Source of the DNA: Microdochium bolleyi
Taxonomy: Eukaryota > Ascomycota > Sordariomycetes > Xylariales > Microdochiaceae
Reading direction: 5' to 3'
Assembly: GCA_001566295.1 (NCBI GenBank)
Contig: KQ964269.1
Coordinates: forward strand, 124,001 to 188,000
Length of the DNA: 64,000 nucleotides
Made by a program: the position numbers and the translations under genes. Under the pieces are notes generated by a model, which worked only from the letters and a program-made list of their open reading frames with translations, made no database searches and had not been told where the DNA came from. Within the stretch, counting starts at the first letter, position 1. Every line of letters begins with the position of its first letter. Of the stretch, positions 1-9,445 are shown piece after piece.

Positions 1-2640
1 ACAACCTGAATCTGAAAATCTGCAGTATTCCAACCTCCAACTAACTACTACGGTGGAAATCTCAAGAAGGCCCGTACACTCAGGTTTTAGTAAACTAGAC
101 TGATCTCTCTTCAAGTAAGGGTACTAGTATTATACAAGAATTACTCGTACAGAAGATGCAGCTACCACTGAATTTGTGAAACTTGCTTGTATCTATGTAT
201 TATGGAAATAGTTTCTTTTTTGTTTTTTGTTTATTCACGGTAGGGCTCTATCTAGGCTCAAGTGATCACCACAAAAGGGAGATAAGTATAAAATAGTCGG
301 AAGTAGGATGAAGTAAATTACGCTCTACTTATATAGACAGCGTTACGTACATATATATGTGGGAAATAAAGAAAACATGAGGGGGAAGAGGTAGTAGTCA
401 ATACTAGAAAGATTCAGCCTAGTGAGAGGCTAGAATCGTTATAAACCGCTGTTCAAGTCACTTAATAACAGAGTCTAGGTAGTATATAATACATCATCTT
501 ATATAATAGAATCGCAAGAGTCGTAGCATGGAAGGAGGGTTTTCTCGAGGATAGTAATTCATTACATGAAGTCTCTTGATACAGCACTTCTCGCGAGACC
601 TTCATGAGCATTATAAGCTGATATATCGTTAGAAGTTAGGTACCTTAAATCGCGCATCCAGGTAGCTATGACTCATCCCTCGGGATAGAGCTATAAATTT
701 AACAGAATCCACAAGAAGAAGCCTACCTAGCATACGGTTTGCACACCAGTGTGTCTTTATGTAACCTGTGAGCGTCGAGTATCAAGCGATTTCATATGTC
801 ACTATATTTCGCGCTACTAGTTATAGCTTTTAACTATATAGGGGCGCTTACTTCATAGTGGAGTCCTCGGATCTCTGAGTTAATACTCGCAATAATAGTA
901 CCGCAAGTATGGATTCCATTGATAACATAGTTTGGCTAGAAGCCTCCACATAATGGAATTTATCTAGCGACAAGGCTTTACAAAGCTGAACTACAGACTT
1001 TTAATTCCATACTTGGAATAGACGGATGACAATCACGTTACATGGAAATTGTTATGGACTCTTTCCAATAAGGCCTAACAACCGAGCCTGAAATGTAGTT
1101 AGTTATTGGCTATTTCTCAAAGTTGGTAATGGGCATCACTTCTAGATACCTCATTTGTGGCTGTAGAAGTGTGAAACTATATAACTTTCTTACTATACGT
1201 CCTATAATAACATAATCGTACAAAGGTAGTAGTACATAGGTAGTACTTTCTATTGTACTACCTATGTGTTTAGGCCAGTGGGCTACCGATACAGAATGAG
1301 ACAGAACTAATGACCGTGGGAGAAACAAATCTTTTAAGACCACGAGCGATCTAACAGGACTCAAAACAAATGCGTTATTTAAGGTACCAGAAGTTCCACT
1401 ATTCAATACAGATACTGCTTCTTCTATGTATTCTAATGCCCTAATTACTCTATATAACTGTAGTACCTCATAGAGAGACAGTAAGTCCGGAAAAGCCTAA
1501 TATAATTATTACCAGTGCTGTAGCGATTAATATTACTTTATGCACCTCAAAGATATAAAGCAAAAGTTTATGGTGTTCATGTGAGATATATCTATATGAC
1601 TTCTTTTGTCCTTTAGCAGCATATTGCAGTACAAAAGAGACCTAAAGTATCGTTAGCTTATAAGAACTTTATCAGTTATTTGAAGTACGTGATACGTATT
1701 AAATGAGAGAAATACTGGTCACTCTCTCGGGGTGATTTCTATCCGCACTACCGCACGTATACCGCACATCCAGCTAGCCCAAAAAGCTTTGTAGTTCTTA
1801 GAACATAACACCCACCTGAAGTTGAACAGGTCTTAAGAAGTCAAAGAGTCGAAAGTAAGTGGTACTTGTAGCGTAATAATACTATACCAAAGCCATATTA
1901 TCTATTGGTTGTACAGATTAATTTCTTGAATATTCTCGTACAAGGAATTGTAGCAGGTTGAAAGATTACTATTGTAAGGAATGTAAGGTACTAAGAATTG
2001 CTTGAATGTGTATAGACAGTTAGATAGTAGCCTGCGATGACATATAGAGGAGGTGAACGATATTCTTATGCTTGCTCGATACCATAATGGACCATATAAT
2101 CCTTGACTACACTTGTTAGTAATAGGCAAATGAACAATAGTTATAAAAGTTTATATCCTCTTAGTTTTACGCACGTTTAATATGGTTAGTCAAAGATTCT
2201 CTTTTACAAACTGAAAACTAGATCTCTACTAAAGCCCACTCCTATTAGACACAAAGCCCACCCATTTATGTGCGTATATACATGGCTCAATAACGATTGG
2301 TTATCGAGGGACTGAACTTCACATAGTAAAGTCTCAACGACAGAATTCTACATACGTATATATATGTACATCAAAGTATAGCTATCTCTCTGTGCATAGG
2401 AGTCAGTGTCTTCTATGCGATCGGGAGACACGTAGAGGTGGTTACAACAAATAGTTCCAGCCTTTGTCACTTGTAATAAATCATGTTCGAGAAGCGACAC
2501 GGTATAGCAGCCGTGGACCCGGCTTTGTGAGCTCTTATCATATCCTATGCTTCGTCTCGTCGAAGCCGGAACCACGAAAGCTTTGCCTTGGCTCGTTTCC
2601 AGAAAGAGGTTATATCCTTTGACATTTCATAGATTTCTCT
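1..2640. other. AT-rich gene-free block
   Basis: This stretch is visibly AT-rich, with many TATA, TTAT and ATAC runs, and differs sharply from the GC-rich gene DNA to its right. The longest open frames are below 100 codons and none resembles a known protein. Such blocks in filamentous ascomycetes are usually old transposon copies mutated by repeat-induced point mutation, or centromere- or telomere-proximal heterochromatin. I see no telomere repeat, no terminal repeats and no recognisable transposase, so the origin is inferred from composition alone. Confidence 0.7.
1234..1267. repeat. 13-bp perfect inverted repeat
   Basis: The left arm 1234-1246 (ACATAGGTAGTAC) is the exact reverse complement of the right arm 1255-1267, with an 8-base spacer. 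It could form a hairpin. It lies inside the AT-rich block, and no adjacent gene explains it. Confidence 0.7.
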
Positions 2641-2667
2641 TGTTATCGTTCTCTTGTTATCGTTCTC
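2635..2667. repeat. 14-bp tandem duplication
   Basis: The unit TTCTCTTGTTATCG occurs twice head to tail, followed by a partial third copy (TTCTC). It sits almost exactly at the junction between the AT-rich block and the GC-rich DNA to the right. Confidence 0.75.
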
Positions 2668-3386
2668 AAGGTCTGAGCTAAGGATATTTGCGCCTTGACT
2701 GGGTAGTCCTTGCTTGCGTTGTCGCGACGACCTATAGTTGTGAATTGCGCGCGTGCAGGCGCCGTAGCGAAAGGATCATTCAGATCAGGACACAGTTCAG
2801 GACACCGGGCAACCTTTGCGGCCAGACAGAGATGGTGACAGCCACGCATGATTACACAAGCAGGACTTGATTTATAATAATATGGGCGAGGCTCGTGCCG
2901 GCGGTCGGCGACTTAGTGCCAGTTTGCGGCCAAGCGCCGGGCGGGCCGTGCTCCGGTGTCGAGTCGAGCCCTGCGCATGGATGTGCTCGGGAATTGGTGG
3001 TGGGGCAGGCGATTGCAGCTCTGCAATACGTCACATCGACGAACTCTGCACTCCATCGGCGCCGCCAACATAAAGTTCTGACTTTTTAGCTCTAGGCTCC
3101 AGGCGCCGCACGCAGAAAGTCGCCGGCGGCAGTGGCTCCCAAGTGCCGGACAGGCGGGGTCATACCTAGCACACCTCCGAGCTTTTCTTCAGGCTTCTCC
3201 GGCTCCGCAGATGCCCCGCTGCTGCCGCCCTGCCAGGTGGGGCCGCCGTGTCGCGATGCGGTCGAGCTCTGCCCGCCTCTTCGGCCTCAGCCTCGGTACG
3301 CCGTGGGGCCAGGAGCGCGATGGAGCCCTCCCTGGTGGCGTCTGAAGACGTGTCGGTGACATAGGATATTGCTATTACCTACGTAC
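2668..3386. other. GC-rich non-coding stretch upstream of the reductase gene
   Basis: Only short overlapping open frames on both strands are found here, with no family resemblance and no convincing splice structure. It is probably the distal 5' region of the gene starting at 3557, placed between the AT-rich block and the hairpin at 3387-3427. Confidence 0.4.
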
Positions 3387-3427
3387 ACCTATATGTCGTA
3401 GCCTACGTACACCTACGACATATAGGT
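3387..3427. repeat. 15-bp perfect inverted repeat in the reductase 5' region
   Basis: Arm 3387-3401 (ACCTATATGTCGTAG) pairs perfectly with 3413-3427 across an 11-base spacer. The 13-mer CCTACGTACACCT also occurs twice as a direct repeat (3378-3390 and 3402-3414). TATA-like sequence continues directly to the right (about 3420-3434). The element is about 130 bases upstream of the ATG at 3557. It could be a hairpin in the 5' untranslated region or a symmetric protein-binding site beside the promoter; which one cannot be told from the sequence. Confidence 0.65.
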
Positions 3428-3556
3428 ATATATAGATCAACAAGTCCCCCTCCTCGCTACCGATTCAGCCAACACTTCTCGCCTTCACGATATACACCTG
3501 TCGACCTTACTGCCGTATTCCCTCTCACACCGACAGTACTCCTGCACCGCTCCACC

Positions 3557-4606
3557 ATGGTTGCCAACAAGACACTCGTGTTCAAGAAGGTGCCCGAGGG
3601 CTACCCCGTCGCTGGCGAGCATCTTGTCGTCGAGGACCGCCCGATCGATCTCGAGACTGCTCAGCCCGCCGGCGGCCTGCTCGTCGAGGTCCTCTATGCC
3701 AGCTTCGATCCCTACCTGCGCGGCAAGATGCGCCAGGCCGGCACGAAATCCTACTCGCCCGCCTTTGACATTGACGCCCCCATCGTCAACCAGACCGTCG
3801 CCCGCGTCCTCCGCTCCGGCGCCGACAACTTCAAGCAAGGCGACCTCGTCGTTGCATACCTCCCTATTGCCCAGTACGCCACCGTCTCCGCCGAGGCCCT
3901 CGCCGGCGTCCGCCCCATCCACAATCCGCACAACCTCGACCTCGCCTACTTCACCGGGCCCCTCGGCATGCCCGGCCTCACCGCCTACTCGGCCCTGCAT
4001 CGCATTGGCAAGCCCAAGGCTGGCGAGACTGTCTTCGTCAGCTCCGCCGCCGGTGCCGTTGGCCAGGTCGTCGGTCAGCTCGCCAAGCACCTCGGCCTCC
4101 GCGTCATCGGATCCGTCGGCTCCGATGAGAAGCTCGACTTCATCGTGAACGAGCTCGGCTTCGATGCCGGCTTCAACTACAAGAAAGAGTCCCCCTCCGA
4201 CGCCCTGCCCCGCCTCGCCGGTGACAAAGGTATCGACATCTACTTTGAGAACGTTGGTGGTGAGCACCTTGAGGCTGCCCTGACCTCGATGAACACCGGC
4301 GGCCGCATCCCTGTCTGCGGCATGATCTCGGGCTACAACACCCCGCCCGAGGAGCGCTATGGTATTAAGAACCTGTTCCTCCTGACCGTCAAGCTCATCA
4401 CCATGCAGGGCTTCCTCGTCGGCCAGCCCGAGTTCGGCCCGGCGTACTATAAGGAGCATCAGGAGACCGTTCAGGCCTGGATCGCCGACGGCTCTTTCAA
4501 GCCCAAGATGCACGTCACCGACGGCATCGACAAGGCTGCCGAGGGTCTCGTTGGCATCTTCAAGGGCGAGAACTTTGGCAAGGCCGTTGTCAAGATTGCC
4601 CAGTAG
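3557..4606 (+). CDS. Zinc-independent MDR-family NADP-dependent oxidoreductase
   Basis: A single-exon protein of 349 residues that reads as a medium-chain dehydrogenase/reductase of the leukotriene B4 dehydrogenase / double-bond reductase subgroup. This family reduces activated carbon-carbon double bonds, or quinones, with NADPH in the cytosol. The N-terminal substrate domain carries the typical YASFDPYLRGKMR segment near residues 47-60. The Rossmann nucleotide-binding motif AAGAVGQVVGQLAK starts near residue 162, and the YFENVGG segment near 229-235 is also characteristic. The cysteine/histidine zinc ligands of alcohol dehydrogenases are not visible. The length matches the family. The start has a strong context (CACCATGG). 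Its physiological substrate cannot be read from sequence, and no pathway partner lies next to it. A long open frame on the opposite strand is a codon-usage shadow. Confidence 0.9.
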   Translation: MVANKTLVFKKVPEGYPVAGEHLVVEDRPIDLETAQPAGGLLVEVLYASFDPYLRGKMRQAGTKSYSPAFDIDAPIVNQTVARVLRSGADNFKQGDLVVAYLPIAQYATVSAEALAGVRPIHNPHNLDLAYFTGPLGMPGLTAYSALHRIGKPKAGETVFVSSAAGAVGQVVGQLAKHLGLRVIGSVGSDEKLDFIVNELGFDAGFNYKKESPSDALPRLAGDKGIDIYFENVGGEHLEAALTSMNTGGRIPVCGMISGYNTPPEERYGIKNLFLLTVKLITMQGFLVGQPEFGPAYYKEHQETVQAWIADGSFKPKMHVTDGIDKAAEGLVGIFKGENFGKAVVKIAQ

Positions 4607-5017
4607 ACTCTGCATCTAGATACCCACCAAGCGTAAATTCATGACTTGCAATACAATAACAACCCATCATATTCAACGAGCTGTGCACCGGAGAACGTCT
4701 GTTCATGTGAAAACATAGTCGACGGGTTATGTCACAAACATCTGTACACTCCCAGACACGGTGGCATATGATGTAAGCATCCTTTGCATATTGGATATAG
4801 TACAACCAAAACGTGACGTTGCTTAAAACCCCTGCCCAAGTCCAAGTCGGATCGCTTCTCAATCCCGTGCATTCTTTAACTGCACAAGCCATGCGTGCGA
4901 CTCTTCAATCTAGCTCCAATTGCCCACGTTATTGCGTCTTCCATTGGGAATACAACGCGCATGGACACACATAAACCTAGCCAGGTAGGGCCGTCCAGCT
5001 GTTTTATGCGAATCACT
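4607..5017. other. Convergent 3' intergenic region
   Basis: About 410 bases lie between the stop of the reductase gene (plus strand) and the stop of the SAPS gene (minus strand). It should hold both 3' untranslated regions. I see no gene here. Confidence 0.5.
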
Positions 5018-8000
5018 CTAGACGACCACTTCCTCGTCGTCAGGATCCTCGATACTCGTCCTCCGCTTGGCCTCGTGCGTGCTCTTGATCTTCTCACCAT
5101 CATCCCCAGTAATCTCCTTTGGACTGCCTGCGGAGGCGCTCTCTTCGCCTTCCTTGGCTCGTTGCTTCTCTTTTTCCTTGGACCCAAATGGCCAGAGACT
5201 TGTGAATGCAGAAGAGCCTTTACCTCCCTGCTGTGGTGGGTGCACAGGCAGCGGCTTGACGATGACCCCTGTATCACCTTCCTTGTCAGCCTCTGGCATG
5301 GCAAAGTCCCCAAACTCCTCGTCGTCTTCGTCCGCATCACCAGCACCGTCTCGCTCCTTATCTGAGTCGGAGTCATCCCGCCCATCACCAAACTTCTCCC
5401 CACTACCTCGGCCCAGCGCGCCACGCCACCACCCACCGCGCGAGGCCGAGTTCCATGACTCGTTGTCGCCAGCACCTATGCCGTCATCACTATCGTCATC
5501 GTCCTCCGCCGCATCGTCTCCGAAAGGGTCTCGCAACTCTTCGTCTTCGGCATTAGCACGGCTCCTCTCCTGGTTGTCTTCGTCCTCCTTGAAATCTTCA
5601 ATTTCCGCCGACTGGGCTGATGAGGTCGCCGCATTCTTCTGATGCATGGCCAGGCGAGCAGCCAGCTGCAACCGGGCGCGAGATGGTGGTATATTCAGAG
5701 GAGGCGGTGGAGGAGGTGGTGGTAGGACAGGTGGAGGTTTCATCGAGGGATCTGAGGAGTTTTGAGGGTCCGTATAGGCACGGAACTGTGCAGATTACGC
5801 TATTAGTCGCGAGTTTTGCGCAAACCACAATGAAACCATTCTGCACTTACCTCACTGTTGACGTCTTCCTCGTTCTCCTGCTCTTCCTCGTCCTCTTCGT
5901 CGCTAGAACTGCCGAAGCCTGATCCACTGAGCAGCCCAGAACTTATGCTGAAAGGACCCAAACTGCTGCCGCTACCTGCATCTTGCTCAGCACCACTTCC
6001 CGAACCACCCAGGCCAGCTTCAGCTAAAGCAGTAGAACCACCCTGCGAGCCACCAAGGCCGAGGCTGGAAAGTCCCATACCACCAAGCCCATTGCCGGCC
6101 ATTGCAGCGCGGTTGCTCATAGCCACTTCAGGTCTGACACCGCCCAGAATAGCGTTGTCTCTCTCTCGTGTCTCGGCAAGAGCGCCCTCGACATAGTTGA
6201 TCCATTCAGGACTCATAACACGTTCGAGGACAAGCTCAGAGAGAAGCTCCGGTGGATTTCGCTCCGTGAATTTAACCACCTCCTCGGCAATGAGTGTCAG
6301 ATGGCCCATGTAGCCCATTCGGGTTTTCGACTCCGTCTGCGATTTCTCGCTCGCCGCCTGTCCATTGATGATGGCATTCGTGACATCTGCGGCTTCAAAA
6401 AGCGAGATTGCCAGACTAGAGTTGTAGCCCCGGTCCATAGGTCCATTGAAAACCTGCTGAACAATATCGTACACAACATTGTGGAGGAAGTTGTTCCAAG
6501 GGTATGTGAAGAAGAAGGACTGCAAATGTCAGCACGTGGGTGCCAGAACTTGGCAAGACAGAAGCAGGCAGCTTACTAAAATGGTGGGCACAACACGGTG
6601 CTCGACGAACTGCATTTTAAGGTAATCTCCCACGACAGGGTCAACTGGTTGTCCAGTACCGGGAGCCTGGGCAGATGCCTTCGAGTCTTGCTCGTCTGCG
6701 GCGGTGTGCTCTCTCGTGGAAGCGGAGTCAACTACTGTCGATTGTCCCGCGAGTCTGAGATGGTCGGCACCATCACCACTTTCGGTAGATTGTATATCCT
6801 TGGCATCTCGAGGGGCAGGAATGCTCTCAGACTCGATGACTTCGGAACGAGGCGAGGCTGGGGGCGTCTTGATCGCGCTGGGCGCAGTAGCATCGAGTTC
6901 CGTGTTCATAGCCGACACGACGTCTTGGATGTGCTTCTCCTGAGTTTCAGTGCTCGAAGTGCTTGGAGTCGTCGGCAGGTTGATCTCTGCTTGCTGAGCA
7001 CTTGGCTCGGCGATGGCTTTCTTGGGGGAGAGTGGCGCAACGACAAGCTCGGGGTTCTCAAATTGTTGCAAATTGTTGCTCGTGCCTTGGAGCGTCAGTT
7101 TCGGAGAGGTGAGAGGCTCATCGACGAAATCATCTCCATCCTTATCGATGAAGGAAGATGCTTGACGGGACGGCTCCTCGGCTTCGGCCTTGACGAACTC
7201 GTGCGAAGTATCTTCAGTCATGTCACCTGAGGGCGCTACTTCCTCGAAGCCATCATCATCTGAAGCATTGGTGACCTCGAGTCGCCGACTGTCCTCCGCG
7301 GAAGGATGCCTTATTCGCATGGTCAGATCTTCTGCAGACGGGGCGTCCTCGCCACGGTTCGGTCCCAGGTGGCCCTCCGCCCGGAGCCTTTGACGTTCCA
7401 GATCCCGAGCACTAATCATCTGTTCCGAGCCAACCTCGTTGAGCAAGGCCATGTTACTGCAGTGCAGAAGCTCCGCCATAAGCTCGCATGTCTTGAAGCG
7501 GTCGAAGCCAAGCGGCTCAATCTTGTCGCCGAAGGTCGACTTGAGTTGACGAGTCTGTGCAGGGGCCTTCAAGATGAGGCTCATGAAGTCGGGTACCCGG
7601 TCAGCGAATAGCCTCAGCAGGGTACCGAGGTAAATCGGATCACGGCTGGAAGGCTGCGCGTTGTTGTCCTGGCCGACATCGGGGTCGTAGTCGGAATTGT
7701 TCTTCCGGATCACTTCGATCACAATGCCAACTCCCACGGTTAACGGGTTGCCCCCGGCCAGCATGTAACCAATTAGTTGGTTGACGCAAGGCGTCGACAC
7801 CAATTGACGGGTCAGCTCATTGGGTCCGATGCAGGCCTGCTCATTCTGAGATGCGTTGGCAGAGACGGTGATGATGGCTTTGATGAAGTCGCCGGCTGAT
7901 GTTTGGGTGGCCCAGCTGTGCTCGGGGCCGAGAAACGAAAGAAGAGTCGGCATGACGTCCTTAGTGTAGAGCCACTGTTCGAGTTCCCACGCGTTAGTAT

Positions 8001-8777
8001 TGAGAGTCGCCGGAGCTGCAGGTGGAAGACCAGGCCATGGACGAAACATACCTCGACAATGCCTTGTCCACTCTCAGTGCGCTCTAGGCTGATTATTTTG
8101 AGGAGCAGATCCATGACCATGGGGCAGTCCACATGACGGAGCATGTTGGGGACAGCAGTTTCGATGGATTTGAGGAGGTCGAGCATTTCGTCCGTCTTCT
8201 TGTCAAAGAGCGACTCGTTCACCTTTGTGAAGTAGCTTGCCTGTAGAGGGTCAAGCGGGGCTGGTCGTTCCAAGAAGCTCCAGAAGGCACGCAGGAGAGC
8301 CTGGTTCTCCATGAGAGCCTCGTAGATGGACCAATTGTCCGAGGAGAGGACCTCGGCAGCCACAAAGGCATAGCGATTGCGCTTTTTCTCGACCTCGTCC
8401 TCGTCCGCCTCATCGTTGGCAGTGGATGCCGAAGCGCGAGAGGAGGCTCGAGGTCTGGGAAACGAGAGGCCTACGCCCTTGTGCTTCTTCTCGAGAGACT
8501 CGGCCAGGGCTTTCTCGTCGGTGTCTGCTGAGGTGGTTGCGGGGGTGGGGTTCGCAGGCTCGGCGACGGTGGGCTCGAGCTTGGGGGCAATGACATAGTC
8601 GAGGAGGCGGGCGAGGATGTGGTCCTCGCGAAGGTACTCTATAAGCTTTGTGTTGTGCTGCTTGAGCTCCTGGACGAGGTCGCTCTCGTCAAGGAGGTCC
8701 TCGAGGCGGAAGTCGGGTTTGTCGAGGATGGTGTCGATGGTGGAGATGTTGGCGTAGCCGCCAAAACGCCAGAACAT
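5018..8777 (-). CDS. SAPS-domain Sit4/PP6 phosphatase-associated protein
   Basis: Four exons on the minus strand: 8777-8052, 7974-6577, 6519-5851 and 5785-5018, all joined in phase 0. They give about 1,186 residues. The family (yeast Sap155/Sap185/Sap190, human PP6R) binds the Sit4/PP6 catalytic subunit and directs its action in G1 progression, TOR signalling and tRNA-modification-linked control. The N-terminus MFWRFGGYANISTIDTIL and the run RLEDLLDESDLVQELK...NTKLIEYL are family hallmarks, and the helical SAPS repeats continue through the second and third exons. The first intron joins GQGIVE to WLYTKDVMP, restoring a conserved stretch. The C-terminal half is acidic and low in complexity, with a proline run (PPPPPPPP) near the start of exon 4. 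Introns carry CTAAC/CTGAC/CTAAT branch-like sites. Which yeast paralogue it matches best is not decidable by eye. Confidence 0.88.
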
Positions 8778-9445
8778 GGCGGCGGTATGGAGAGGGCGCC
8801 AGCGGCCCTTGCAGGATTACGTGACGACAGTGCGCGGCATGCGAAGAGGCCACGAAGCTGGAGGTCAGTCAGGATGGCGGCAGGAGCGGTGGTGGATGAT
8901 GGAGAGGAGGGTTGGTGGAAGTGGACGCACTGCACTTGTCTTGAGCAAGTCGAGACAAGCCTAGGGCCGCTGGGTCGGGCTGGTCGTAGTGTGCTGGGAG
9001 AGGGGTCTATCCAGTCTGACAGCCGCAACCCTGCCGGGTGGGCCCTCCAAAAGGCACCGCAGATGTACCCTTAAGGTGGATGAAGTGCTATGTAAGTACG
9101 CGTACCAAGCTTGTCACAAATCACAGAGACACGGACACCACGATAATATAAAGTGCACCTCATCTTGGCGATGCTCCGATCATCTTGGGACCGTCGCGCA
9201 CGTGCCTGGCGCCGAGTATCAAAACCACGGACCAAGAATGTCCTTTGGTAAACACGTCACGGTGCTCGAGGTTGGTCTCTCACAGGATCTGGTTGATTTG
9301 GTTGCGTTGACAACAGTATTGAGGACATTAGTCCCGCCTCGGGCAGCTTTGCATGATAAAATGCTACAGTGTAACGTCTGCTCAGGGTTTACCCAGATCT
9401 CCTCAGGCCGGTTCCCTGCAACTCGGTGGTGTCCTGAGATTCCTG
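8778..9445. other. Intergenic region upstream of the SAPS gene
   Basis: About 670 bases lie between the SAPS start and the stop of the upstream GH20 gene; both genes are on the minus strand. It must contain the SAPS promoter and the GH20 3' end. Open frames on the plus strand here have no recognisable homology. Confidence 0.4.

Noticed and set aside
440..460. GTTCAAGTC resembling a tRNA T-loop in the AT-rich block
   Set aside because: No acceptor, D-arm or anticodon-arm pairing could be found around it.
3485..4615. A 376-codon open frame on the minus strand covering the whole reductase gene
   Set aside because: It mirrors the real gene in the antisense direction. Its Gly/Val/Glu/Asp/Leu-rich composition is what strongly C-ending codons give on the opposite strand, and it has no family motif.
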